Numbered from the stretch's first letter, positions 52,780 to 61,640 are shown. The stretch is 64,000 nt of DNA from Fibrisoma limi BUZ 3 (GCF_000296815.2 NZ_CAIT01000005.1:310001-374000), one strand, 5' to 3'. Notes: generated by a model not told the origin, from the sequence alone. Program-made: numbers and translations.

Positions 52780-55398
52780 GCTTTTGACCGGGTCCAATGT
52801 AGCCGCTTTGATGCTTTGATAACTGACCGTTAGCAACGTAATGCCCATTGCCCCTGCGCCCGTTACTGCGAAAATCCACCAGGATATATCGGTTCGGTAC
52901 TCATATTTCTCGAGCCAGTTGCTCAGGAAATACCAGGCAAGGGGCGTGGCGATACTGAAGGCAATGGTGACCAGAACCACAAAATCTTTCGAGAGTAGGC
53001 CCCACAAACTGAAGACTGTAGCGCCCAACACTTTCCGGACGCCAATCTCTTTAGTGCGCTGTTCGGCTACAAACGAGGCCAGCCCAAATATGCCCAGGCA
53101 ACTGATAAAGACGGCGAGTATAGCGAAGACCGAAGCGAGTTTACCAATCCGTTCTTCAGCGGCAAATTTCAGAGCGTATTGCTGATCGGTGAATTTGTAA
53201 TCGAACGGACTTCCGGGGTTGAATTTTTGAAATACGGTTTCGATTTTAGCCAGCGATTCGGGCGCGCTCTCCTTTGGATTGAGTTTAATGTTAATAACAT
53301 TCGCCCAGCCATAGTTCAGCATGAAAACCGTCTGGTAAACCGGTTTGAACGGCGAGCCCATCACCATGTCTTTGACAACGCCCAGCACCCGCATGGGTTT
53401 GCCATTCCATTTCACGATCATGCCCACGGGTGATCCGGTTTTCAGGTTCATGTACTTCGCTGCCGTTTCGTTCATGACCAGGGCTGCCGAATCAGTGGAG
53501 AAAGCCCGGGAAAAATCGCGGCCTTCCTTAAACTGCCAGCCAACCGTTTTTCCAAAGTCGTGAGTAACGGCAATTGTCCCGAATTGGGCATTAAAATTGG
53601 GATCTTTTCCTTCCCAGTCGAATCCGATATTTTGTGAATTCAGGTCCGTTGCGGGCGTCGATGAGGTAGACATGTCCACCACCGCACCGGTTCGTAACAG
53701 CTCTTCCCGGAGGGCATTATAATGGTTATGCAACTCAGGCGTGTTCATGGCTACCGTAATCAGTCCATTGCGGTCATAGCCAATCGGACGATTTTTGGCG
53801 TACTGAATCTGGCGGAAAACCAGAATCGTTCCAATGATGAGCGTAACCGAAACCGTAAACTGGACAACCACCAATACCTTCCGGGGCACACTGGCGAATC
53901 GACCTGCCCTGAACGTACCTTTCAGAACTTTAACCGGCTGAAATGAGGACAGGTAAAACGCGGGGTAACTACCGGCTATAAGGCCTGTAAACAGGCTAAA
54001 TCCGACTACCGAAACCCAAAACACAGGACTATCCCATAAGATACCTACTTGTTTGTCGGCCACTTCATTGAAGAGGGGGAGCGCAAGGATTACCAGGAGC
54101 AGCGACAAGGTTAACGCACACGCAACAACCAGTAGCGATTCACTGAAAAACTGACTAATGAGTTGAGAGCGCACCGACCCCACCGCTTTTCGAATACCCA
54201 CTTCTTTGGCTCGCTTTTCGCTTCGGGCCGTACTCAGATTCATGAAGTTGATGCAGGCCAGCAGCAACACAAACAGGCCAATAAGACCGAAGAGCCAGAC
54301 ATACTGAATGCGTCCTTCCAGGTTTCCCTGTTTATCCCAGCCGGTGAATAAATGCCAGCGACTCATGGGTTGTAAAAATACCTCCGCTTTGTAAGGAGCC
54401 GTTTCCGGAACATGCTTGACCCGTAGCCCTTTGATTTTGGCATTAACAGCATCGAAAGTAGCGTTAGGGGCGATCTGAGCCAGTATTTGCCAGGAGTTAT
54501 TGTTCCATTCCATATTGTCCTGCGCTCGCTTTACCCATGCCTCCGACGACACATATAAAGCCCAGGGAGCTATAAAGGTCATGTCTCTGAACTCGGTGTT
54601 ATAAGGCAGGTCTTCGTATACACCCGTTACCATTACGTTCAGTTTGTTGTCGATCATTACGATTTTCCCCAGCGGGTTGTCGTTCCCGAAAAGTGCCTGA
54701 GCGACAGACTCCGACAGCATAATAGACGCCGGATCTTTTAAGCCCGCCCGTGTGCCCCGCAGCATCTTCAGGGTAAACATATCCGGGGCTTCCGGACTGA
54801 GATAACTTCCCTGTTTGGTGAATTTTTTGTCGCCGTAAGCCAGAATATGCTCCCCATTCCAGGACGCCATGACAACGTAGGTGAAGTCGTCGGCGAAATT
54901 GGTACGTAATTCATTGCCTAACGGAAGGGGCATATGGCTCCCTGCACCAAACGCCCCTTCAAATGTGGCGCTTTGCATGACCCTGGCAATGCGGTTATAA
55001 TTCTGGTGGTATTTGTTGAAGGAGAGTTCGTCGTAAATCCACAACCCAATCAACATGGCCACAGCCATACCTACGGCCAGTCCACCAATGTTAATAGCCG
55101 AATAGGCCTTGTTCTTGGCAAGATTACGGAGGGCGATTTTGAGATAGTTTCGTAGCATAGTCGTATTAGTTGGTTGAGGGTGTTTTGGTTGTTCCCGACG
55201 AATGAAGCGGGGCCGCACATAGGCCAGCACCTCGCGCCAGTACGTTCGCCGGGCCGCCCGCTCACCCAGCCGTTGCACACGCAGGGCGTAGCGCTCGTGG
55301 ATGTCGCCCAGCACCTCCTCCCGCAGGTGGGGTGCGATGAGCCGGTTGAGTAGGCGGTCAGGCCATTTGGGGGGCGGAGGTGGTTGGTTCGGGTTCAT
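52765..55398 (-). CDS. FtsX/MacB-type permease with prefix domain (operon 3, third permease)
   Basis: This 877-aa permease starts at the ATG at 55398 (MNPNQPPPPPKWPDRLL). The prefix is at about 10-70. TM1 follows AINIGGLAVGMAVAMLIGLWIYDEL. The first FtsX module is LACINFMNLSTARSEKRAKEVGIRKAVGSVRSQ and the last EQRTKEIGVRKVLGATVFSLWGLLSKDF. It ends ATLDPVKSLRSE, where the usual ALMNPVKS or ALVNPVKS box reads TLDPVKS. Its two periplasmic domains are most like those of the downstream permease. The gene begins 71 bp after the previous stop, across hairpin B. Topology and lack of an ATPase are as in the other members. Confidence 0.9.
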   Translation of the reverse strand: MNPNQPPPPPKWPDRLLNRLIAPHLREEVLGDIHERYALRVQRLGERAARRTYWREVLAYVRPRFIRREQPKHPQPTNTTMLRNYLKIALRNLAKNKAYSAINIGGLAVGMAVAMLIGLWIYDELSFNKYHQNYNRIARVMQSATFEGAFGAGSHMPLPLGNELRTNFADDFTYVVMASWNGEHILAYGDKKFTKQGSYLSPEAPDMFTLKMLRGTRAGLKDPASIMLSESVAQALFGNDNPLGKIVMIDNKLNVMVTGVYEDLPYNTEFRDMTFIAPWALYVSSEAWVKRAQDNMEWNNNSWQILAQIAPNATFDAVNAKIKGLRVKHVPETAPYKAEVFLQPMSRWHLFTGWDKQGNLEGRIQYVWLFGLIGLFVLLLACINFMNLSTARSEKRAKEVGIRKAVGSVRSQLISQFFSESLLVVACALTLSLLLVILALPLFNEVADKQVGILWDSPVFWVSVVGFSLFTGLIAGSYPAFYLSSFQPVKVLKGTFRAGRFASVPRKVLVVVQFTVSVTLIIGTILVFRQIQYAKNRPIGYDRNGLITVAMNTPELHNHYNALREELLRTGAVVDMSTSSTPATDLNSQNIGFDWEGKDPNFNAQFGTIAVTHDFGKTVGWQFKEGRDFSRAFSTDSAALVMNETAAKYMNLKTGSPVGMIVKWNGKPMRVLGVVKDMVMGSPFKPVYQTVFMLNYGWANVINIKLNPKESAPESLAKIETVFQKFNPGSPFDYKFTDQQYALKFAAEERIGKLASVFAILAVFISCLGIFGLASFVAEQRTKEIGVRKVLGATVFSLWGLLSKDFVVLVTIAFSIATPLAWYFLSNWLEKYEYRTDISWWIFAVTGAGAMGITLLTVSYQSIKAATLDPVKSLRSE

Positions 55399-55483
55399 GG
55401 TTTGTGGGGCCGGGGGCGAAGGGCTGAGCCTGGTCACCCCAAGCTCCCGGCCCCACGCCCTTAGCCAATTACTCGGACCGTAA
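55222..55483. repeat. About 262-bp junction repeat, copy B
   Basis: This copy covers the prefix of the third permease of operon 3, its start, the hairpin and the stop of the second permease. One change in the right hairpin arm (C to T) still allows a G-U pair, so the structure is kept. Confidence 0.88.
55404..55456 (-). other. GC-rich intercistronic hairpin B
   Basis: GTGGGGCCGGGGGC (55404-55417) pairs with GCTCCCGGCCCCAC (55443-55456) with one wobble. It is located between the second and third permease genes of operon 3. Confidence 0.68.
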
Positions 55484-58195
55484 GCTTTTTACCGGATTTA
55501 CAAGGGCCGCTTTGACAGCCTGAAAACTCACTGTCAGCAGTGCCAGGCCTATGGCTGCCGATCCCGCTGCCACAAACAGCCAGCCGCTCAGCGTTGTACG
55601 GTAGGCAAAGCCCTGGAGCCAGCCATCCATGAAATACCAGGCCAGTGGACTGGCGATTAACAAGGCGATCAGGATCAATCCCACGATCTCCTGACAAAGC
55701 ATAACCACAATGCCCGATACCGTAGCCCCTAATACCTTCCGAATGCCGATCTCCCTAGCCCTTCGTTCCGTCGAGAAAACGGCCAGCCCCAGCAGGCCTA
55801 AACAAGAGATTAAAACGGTGATCACCATCGCCATATTGGTCAACCGCTCGGTGCGAAGATCGTCCGCATACAGACTAGCAATGCTATCCTCAAGAAACGA
55901 ATAGGCAAACGGCTTTTCGGGAAAGACCCGCTTCCATTCATCCTCTATTTTGCCCAGGAGCGTCTGCAATTCCCCAGCGGCCATGCCTTTGGCGGCTATT
56001 TTGACCGCAATGACCGTCTCTCGGGTGGGGTTGTGTCGGATGACGATTGGCCAACTCGCCTGATGAAACGAGTTCTCATAAAAATCAGCCACCACGCCAG
56101 CGATCGGGTAGACCTCGACGGGGCTGGCGACCAACTCTCGACCAATAGCCTGGTTCACATCGGTAAACCCTAAAGCATGCGCACAAGTCTCACTGATCAG
56201 CACCTCTCGGGCACTGTCGCCTGGAAGCAGATTTCGGCCCGCCACCAGCTTCATCTCATAAAAAGGGACGTAATCCTGGTTGCCGAAATGAAAAGATAGA
56301 TCGATTGGTTTCTCCGTGCTGTTTTTCAGACCACCACCGCCGAATCCACTATGCTTCTGGTCCATCGGTGACTTCCACTGCCTGATCACCTGCTCGACAC
56401 CGGCCAGTTGTCGGATCTTTTCGGTCAATACCGCTAGCTTACCCGTCTCATCTATAGGGGGTAGCCTCGGCTTAGTCTTGTCCGACCCGATCGCTGCGTG
56501 ATGCATACTATTGTCAGGCGGACCACCGAGCGTGATAATGGCATCTGTTTTGAAACCCAGATCCGCCTGCAGCACGTACCGTAACTGCGAACCAATGACC
56601 AGGGATGCTATGATAAACACCAACGATATGGTAAACTGGAAGATGATGAGACCTCGGCGCAGCGTTCCTTTTCCGCTGCCTGTTGCCGCCGTGATTCCTT
56701 TCAGGGTCAGTATAGGCTGATAACTCCCCAGCACCTTAGCGGGATAAAACCCCGCCAGCAGGGTTGTCACCGCCGTCGCCAGCAGTAAAAATAATCCGGT
56801 AGCACGATCCACCCGAAAATGAACGCCCCCCGGGATCAAGTCGGCGAACCCATTCATCACCGGTCTTATCATCAGTACGGCAAGACCTACGGCGGCTAGA
56901 GTCAATACCAGGGATTCGGTAAAAAATTGCCCGGCGATGCCCGACTGGTTACCGCCCAACACCTTTCGAACCCCGATCTCTCGGGCTCGTTGCATGGCTT
57001 GCGCGGTCGACAAATTGACAAAATTGATAACGGCAAGAATAAGGATAAATCCTGCCGCTGCCATGAGTGTGTACAAAACCGGTAAACTGGCCTTTCTGCC
57101 TGATCCACCATATTCGGGATGGAAATGGCTACCCAACAGCGGTTTCAACTGAGCGGAGAAGTCGGGTTTTGGGCCGTAATGCCGTTTGGCAAAGGCGATA
57201 AATTGAGCATCAATCTGGGCAGGTTTTACCTCCTTTGCCAGTTTGATGATGACCTGGCTGGACCGATTTAACTTATCCCAGCTCTCCAGCGTGAACTCTC
57301 TTTTCAAAAAACTGGCTGGGATCGTCGCATAGGAGATCCATTGGCTGAAATTAAAATCACTGTTACCCTGCCAATCGGCGACAACCCCGGTTACGGTGAC
57401 CATCAGCGAATCCTGGTAATAGAGGGTTCGGCCGATGACCCGGTGTGGGTCGAGATCGCCAAAGTATTTTCTGGCTCGTTCGGCGGTAAGCACAACGGCG
57501 TTGGGCTGGGACAGGGAAGTGGCGGCATTTCCGCTTAACCATTGGTAGCGAAAAATGTCGAAGTATTGGGGTTCGACGATAGCGATGCTCCCCTCGTAAT
57601 TAAAGCGCTTTGATTTTCCATTCTGATCGCCGGGTATCGTCACACTGGCACCATAGGTCTGAAAACCGGCCACAGTCTCGAAGCCTGTCATTTCACGGCG
57701 CATGGCGGCCGGCATAGGACCGGGTACGCAATTCCAACGCCCACCAAAAACGACCGCATCTACACAATAAATGCGATCAGCGTCGGCATGAAACGTATCA
57801 AAACTGAATTCGTAGCGGGTAATCAGATAAATGCCCAGACAGGTACCAATGCCCAATGCTAAGCCTACTACGTTGATGAACGAATAAACCTTGTTGCGGG
57901 CTAGTTTGCGAACGGCAATTTTGACATAATTACGTAGCATGTCGGTATTTGTTGGTTTTGGGTAAGCCCGGTACGCCGGAACGTTCGGTTTTCGTTTGAT
58001 GAACTGAGGCCGCATGTAAGCCAGCACCTCGCGCCAGTACGTTCGCCGGGCTGCCCGCTCACCCAGCCGCTGCACACGCAGGGCGTAGCGCTCGTGGATG
58101 TCGCCCAGCACTTCCTCCCGCAGGTGGGGTGCGATGAGCCGGTTGAGTAGGCGGTCAGGCCATTTGGGGGGCGGAGGTGGTTGGTTCGGGTTCAT
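55469..58195 (-). CDS. FtsX/MacB-type permease with prefix domain (operon 3, second permease)
   Basis: The 908-aa protein starts at the ATG at 58195 and shares the MNPNQPPPPPKWPDRLL prefix. The core is unlike the two downstream permeases. TM1 is VGLALGIGTCLGIYLITRYEFSF. The first FtsX module is ILAVINFVNLSTAQAMQRAREIGVRKVLGGNQSG, with V-I-N in place of the usual A-C-I-N-F. The second is ERRAREIGIRKVLGATVSG with end ALVNPVKSLRSE. It is the longest permease here, owing to a longer first periplasmic loop. A glycine-rich insertion (KHSGFGGGGLKN) lies in the second periplasmic domain. The identical prefix on a divergent core supports prefix exchange between permeases. Confidence 0.9.
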   Translation of the reverse strand: MNPNQPPPPPKWPDRLLNRLIAPHLREEVLGDIHERYALRVQRLGERAARRTYWREVLAYMRPQFIKRKPNVPAYRAYPKPTNTDMLRNYVKIAVRKLARNKVYSFINVVGLALGIGTCLGIYLITRYEFSFDTFHADADRIYCVDAVVFGGRWNCVPGPMPAAMRREMTGFETVAGFQTYGASVTIPGDQNGKSKRFNYEGSIAIVEPQYFDIFRYQWLSGNAATSLSQPNAVVLTAERARKYFGDLDPHRVIGRTLYYQDSLMVTVTGVVADWQGNSDFNFSQWISYATIPASFLKREFTLESWDKLNRSSQVIIKLAKEVKPAQIDAQFIAFAKRHYGPKPDFSAQLKPLLGSHFHPEYGGSGRKASLPVLYTLMAAAGFILILAVINFVNLSTAQAMQRAREIGVRKVLGGNQSGIAGQFFTESLVLTLAAVGLAVLMIRPVMNGFADLIPGGVHFRVDRATGLFLLLATAVTTLLAGFYPAKVLGSYQPILTLKGITAATGSGKGTLRRGLIIFQFTISLVFIIASLVIGSQLRYVLQADLGFKTDAIITLGGPPDNSMHHAAIGSDKTKPRLPPIDETGKLAVLTEKIRQLAGVEQVIRQWKSPMDQKHSGFGGGGLKNSTEKPIDLSFHFGNQDYVPFYEMKLVAGRNLLPGDSAREVLISETCAHALGFTDVNQAIGRELVASPVEVYPIAGVVADFYENSFHQASWPIVIRHNPTRETVIAVKIAAKGMAAGELQTLLGKIEDEWKRVFPEKPFAYSFLEDSIASLYADDLRTERLTNMAMVITVLISCLGLLGLAVFSTERRAREIGIRKVLGATVSGIVVMLCQEIVGLILIALLIASPLAWYFMDGWLQGFAYRTTLSGWLFVAAGSAAIGLALLTVSFQAVKAALVNPVKSLRSE

Positions 58196-58280
58196 GGTTT
58201 GTGGGGCCGGGGGCGAAGGGCTGAGCCTGGTCACCCCAAGCCCCCGGCCCCACGCCCTTAGCCAATTACTCGGACCGTAA
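58020..58280. repeat. About 262-bp junction repeat, copy C
   Basis: The third copy runs from the prefix of the second permease of operon 3 through the hairpin to the stop of the first permease. A further, more diverged prefix copy lies at about 60800-60930 in the first permease gene, without the downstream part of the unit. Confidence 0.88.
58201..58253 (-). other. GC-rich intercistronic hairpin C
   Basis: GTGGGGCCGGGGGC (58201-58214) and GCCCCCGGCCCCAC (58240-58253) form perfect 14-bp arms between the first and second permease genes of operon 3. Confidence 0.7.
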
Positions 58281-60983
58281 ACTCTTGACCGGATTTACAA
58301 GGGCGGCTTTTATCGCCTGGTAGCTGACGGTCGCTAAGGCAATGAGTATAGACAAGATCCCTGCTACGGTAAACATCCACCATTCCACATCAATGTGGTA
58401 AGCAAACTCTTGTAGCCATTGATGAGTAGCCCACCAGGCCAGCGGAAAGGCGATGCCATTGGCAATCAAGACTAACTTCAAAAAATCTTTGGAAAGTAGA
58501 GCGGTAAGGTTCAGGACGCTTGCTCCTAGCACTTTCCGAACACCTATTTCTTTAATGCGTTGTTCGGCGGCATAGGTAGCCAACCCGAAGAGGCCCAGGC
58601 AGGCAATGAAAATCGTAGCCAGTGCTACCCAGATCAGCAAGGTTTCCCGGCGCTGGTCTTCGGCGTAGAAACGGGCCAGTTGCTCATCCAGAAAGTGATA
58701 TTCCAACTGGTGCGTAGGATCAATACTGGTCAAAACGTCGTTCATTTTGGCCAAGGTCGCCGGAATATCCCTGCCTTCGATTCGGGCTGTATAATAATCG
58801 ATCGGAAAGACCGGATTCTGCTGGTAAGCCAACACCAGCGGGGCAATCTTTTCGCGTAAGGATTGAAAGTGAAAATCCTTTACAATACCGACGACCCTTG
58901 CGTTAAAAGGCTGGTTAGCCTCGTTGAGTGGGCTATAGCTTCCCCCCATTCCTCGGGCGGGTATCTCAACTTGCTGCGCCGAAGCCTCCCGGATACCGAG
59001 TAGTTTAGCGGCTGTTTCGTTTACGATGACGGATGTCGAATCGCTCATTCCGCTAAAATTTCGACCGTTCAGCAACTGTACTTCAAAGGTCCTGGCGAAG
59101 TTCTCGTCGGCTCCAATCAGGTAAGCGATTTTGTGTTCGTCGGTATTTCCCTCGGGCCTGATTTTGACCGTAGAAATTGTCTTCCACTCGCCTGGTACTC
59201 GCGAGGTCGCCGATACGTTTTTGACGGTTGGAATCCGGCTAAATTCGGTTTTGATCGTTTCGGCACCACTCCGAATTTTGCCACTGTTGATGTCGATTAC
59301 CACCAATAGCTCTTTGTTGAAGCCCAGATCCTTGTTGTTGGCAAATCGAACTTGCTGGAAAAGCACGATGGTGGCGATCATCATGACGACCGAAATTGTA
59401 AACTGGAACACGACCAATCCTTTCCGCAGTGACAGATCGCCTTTGTTTTGCAGTTTAAGATTCTTCAGCAGCAAGAGGGGACTAAAACGAGACAGTAAGA
59501 AGGCGGGATAACTGCCCGATAACAAGGCCGTGATAATCAGGGCGACAAAGGTGTATAGCCAAATTCGATAATCACTAAAAATGCCTAACGAGAGTTCTTT
59601 ATCGGTGAATTCATTAAAGGCAGGAAGCAGTAGATTGACCAATACCACGGCCAGCAGAAAAGAAATAGCCGTTACCACCAGCGATTCGGTCAGGAACTGA
59701 TGGATGAGATGGCTCTGAAACGCGCCACTGGCTTTACGAACACCAATTTCCTTCGACCGGTTGGAAGCCCGGGCTGTGGCGAGGTTCATGTAATTAATGC
59801 AGGCAATGAGCAAGACAAACAAGGCCACAACCGCAAAGATTTTGATGTAAAGCAAAACCCCCTGGCTCATCGCTTCTACGTTACCGTTTCTGGCGCCATC
59901 CTCAATGTTTTCGGAGTATAAGTGCATGTCAGCCAGGGGTTGAAGTGAATACCTCACTGAATGCCCGGCCTCCCGTTTCAGATTGATATTGAGCAGGTTG
60001 TTAATCTTCTGAGCCGCGACTTCCGGATTGGCCTGTTGCTTCAATAGGAAAAACGTCAGGAAATTTTGGTCATCCCAATTAGCTATCCATTGAGCAAAGT
60101 CGTCGCTGTTGACGATGGTCGCTTCCGAGATGATCGAATTGAAGGTAAAACTTGAATTGCGGGGATGACTTTTCAGGACGGCCGTAATCTTCAGCGGTTT
60201 ATCGGGCATGAATTCAACGATGACGGTTTTGCCAACAACCTGCGTGGTGTTGAAAAGCCGTTGCGCTAACTCCTCGACGATGACAATCGTATTTGGTTCG
60301 TTTAACCCCGACTTGCTGTCGCCGTCAAGGGCTTCAAAATCGAACATCTCCAACAGCCCTGAGCTACCGAAAGCGATTGTTTCCTGAAATGTATTCTTAT
60401 TGTCCGGGTTTGAGAGATTTGCCCTTCCAACCCGGTTAATCCGGGCCGAGTTTTCGATTTCGGCAATCTGTTTTTTGGATTCTTCGGCCACTTTGTAGCT
60501 CGATGCCGCCATCGTCAGATCTTCGGTAGGCGTTTTTTTATGCTGGATAGCCCGGTAAATCCGGTTTGTTCGGCTGTGTTGCTGATCAAACGTTAGTTCA
60601 TCGAAGAGGTACAATCCGATCAGTAAAAAACAAGTGACACCGAAGGTCAGACCGGCCACGTTGAGGCCCGTGTACAGCTTGTGTCGGCTCAGGGTTCGAA
60701 AAGCAATTTTGAAGTGGTTGCGTAGCATGTCGGTATTTGTTGGTTTTGGGTAAGCCCGGTACGCCGAAACGTTCGGCTGGCGTTTGATGAATCGAGGTCG
60801 TACATAGGCCAGCACCTCGCGCCAGTAGGTTCGCCGGGTTGCCCGCTCACCCAATCGTTGCACCCGCAGGGCGTAGCGCTCGTGGATGTCGCCCAGCACC
60901 TCCTCCCGCAGGTGCGGAGCCACCAGCCAGTTGAGCAGCTTGTCGGGCCAATTAGGCGGTTGCGGGGTCGGTAATGGGTTCAT
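58266..60983 (-). CDS. FtsX/MacB-type permease with prefix domain (operon 3, first permease)
   Basis: This 905-aa permease starts at ATG 60983 (MNPLPTPQPPNWPDKLLNWLVAPHLREEV). TM1 is AGLTFGVTCFLLIGLYLFDEL. The first FtsX module is ACINYMNLATARASNRSKEIGVRKASGAFQSH and the last EQRIKEIGVRKVLGASVLNLTALLSKDF. The ending is ALVNPVKSLRSE. Many periplasmic residues are Asn, Lys, Ile and Asp, and the coding sequence is somewhat AT-richer than that of the following genes. A 50-bp stretch after TM1-proximal codons (about 60727-60777) is nearly identical to 57938-57990 in the next permease. It lies 87 bp after padR, across a further long hairpin. Confidence 0.9.
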   Translation of the reverse strand: MNPLPTPQPPNWPDKLLNWLVAPHLREEVLGDIHERYALRVQRLGERATRRTYWREVLAYVRPRFIKRQPNVSAYRAYPKPTNTDMLRNHFKIAFRTLSRHKLYTGLNVAGLTFGVTCFLLIGLYLFDELTFDQQHSRTNRIYRAIQHKKTPTEDLTMAASSYKVAEESKKQIAEIENSARINRVGRANLSNPDNKNTFQETIAFGSSGLLEMFDFEALDGDSKSGLNEPNTIVIVEELAQRLFNTTQVVGKTVIVEFMPDKPLKITAVLKSHPRNSSFTFNSIISEATIVNSDDFAQWIANWDDQNFLTFFLLKQQANPEVAAQKINNLLNINLKREAGHSVRYSLQPLADMHLYSENIEDGARNGNVEAMSQGVLLYIKIFAVVALFVLLIACINYMNLATARASNRSKEIGVRKASGAFQSHLIHQFLTESLVVTAISFLLAVVLVNLLLPAFNEFTDKELSLGIFSDYRIWLYTFVALIITALLSGSYPAFLLSRFSPLLLLKNLKLQNKGDLSLRKGLVVFQFTISVVMMIATIVLFQQVRFANNKDLGFNKELLVVIDINSGKIRSGAETIKTEFSRIPTVKNVSATSRVPGEWKTISTVKIRPEGNTDEHKIAYLIGADENFARTFEVQLLNGRNFSGMSDSTSVIVNETAAKLLGIREASAQQVEIPARGMGGSYSPLNEANQPFNARVVGIVKDFHFQSLREKIAPLVLAYQQNPVFPIDYYTARIEGRDIPATLAKMNDVLTSIDPTHQLEYHFLDEQLARFYAEDQRRETLLIWVALATIFIACLGLFGLATYAAEQRIKEIGVRKVLGASVLNLTALLSKDFLKLVLIANGIAFPLAWWATHQWLQEFAYHIDVEWWMFTVAGILSILIALATVSYQAIKAALVNPVKSLRSE

Positions 60984-61002
60984 AGCGTAGGGCTTGAGGC
61001 CG

Positions 61003-61063
61003 GGGGCGCAGGGCGTGGTGACCTGGGCTTACCCTAAGCCCCTTGCCCCACGCCCTGCGCCCC
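61003..61063 (-). other. Hairpin between padR and first permease of operon 3
   Basis: GGGGCGCAGGGCGTGG (61003-61018) and CCACGCCCTGCGCCCC (61048-61063) are perfect 16-bp arms around a 29-nt loop. It lies between the padR stop (61071) and the permease start (60983). Its sequence differs from hairpins A-C, but its position and GC-richness are alike. With no T-run, an attenuating or stabilising role is more likely than full termination. Confidence 0.7.
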
Positions 61064-61070
61064 AAGCTGG

Positions 61071-61406
61071 TTAACTCCACTTGAGTATGGTTTGCGGAAT
61101 GATCCGGTCCCAGAGCCGGTTGCGTACCGAACGAACTTCGCTCAGCACGCGACCACCCAGCGCCGTAACGGTGAACAGCCGTTTGCGTCGACCACCCCGT
61201 TCGGGCGTGGCTTCGCCCAGTTCCGAGCGGAGGTAGCCCTTTTGTTCGAGTCGTTGGAGAGCCGCGTGAACCGCCCCGGTGCTGACGGTCTGGCCCGTTT
61301 CCCGTTCGAGTTCTTCGGCGATAACCACCGAATACGCCCTGGGCGAGAGTACGGCCACGGCCAGCAAAACGACCTCTTCAAACTCGCCTAAATCACTCCG
61401 TCGCAT
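61071..61406 (-). CDS. PadR-type transcriptional regulator (operon 3)
   Basis: This 111-aa winged-helix protein has DLGEFEEVVLLAVAVLSPRAYSVVIAEEL, the helix TGAVHAALQRLEQKGYLRSEL and the wing GEATPERGGRRKRLFTVTALG. Compared with the other two, YG in the AYGV segment is AYSV and Y-R-L is Q-R-L, the only notable changes in otherwise shared motifs. It is the first gene of the four-permease operon, divergent from an AraC-family gene. Its start at 61406 is 53 bp from a sigma-54-like element and 132 bp from the TGTCC site. Confidence 0.92.
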   Translation of the reverse strand: MRRSDLGEFEEVVLLAVAVLSPRAYSVVIAEELERETGQTVSTGAVHAALQRLEQKGYLRSELGEATPERGGRRKRLFTVTALGGRVLSEVRSVRNRLWDRIIPQTILKWS

Positions 61407-61458
61407 GGGTAGAAAGTAGCGGTTACTATGGGTTGTAGTATTTTATCTATTTCCGTAT

Positions 61459-61475
61459 GTCAAATGCCTTGCCAA
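61459..61475 (-). promoter_or_regulatory. Sigma-54-like promoter of padR operon 3
   Basis: Read on the minus strand: TTGGCAAGGCATTTGAC. It keeps YTGGCA, G-R and TTG with the sigma-54 spacing. Mismatches to YTGGCACGRNNNTTGCW are A for C after TGGCA, A for C after TTG, and C at the final W. The central GGCATTTG is the same as in operon 2. Confidence 0.6.
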
Positions 61476-61537
61476 AAAGTAAAGTTGCCTTTACTGTGTT
61501 GGAAATGGGGGTTTATGGTGTATCATTACGTACTGGC

Positions 61538-61574
61538 TGTCCAGAAACGGACAGAATTTGTACGAGCGCGGACA
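61538..61574 (-). promoter_or_regulatory. Upstream activating site 3 (TGTCC-N6-GGACA-N16-GGACA)
   Basis: TGTCC (61538-61542) and GGACA (61549-61553) are separated by 6 bp, and the third GGACA (61570-61574) is again 21 bp farther. The promoter-proximal edge is 63 bp from the sigma-54-like element, identical to operon 1. It also lies 67-103 bp upstream of the divergent AraC-family gene, so an additional effect on that gene is possible. Confidence 0.75.
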
Positions 61575-61640
61575 AGCCGGATCGATACGCTTTGCAGGAG
61601 TATACTGAGCTTACTTTTGCATTAATTCATACGTAAGCTG

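Noticed and set aside
52518-58280. Repeats in operon 3 as a CRISPR array or mobile element
   Set aside because: The repeat units are 262 bp, coding and about 2.7 kb apart, with no spacers, terminal repeats or transposase.
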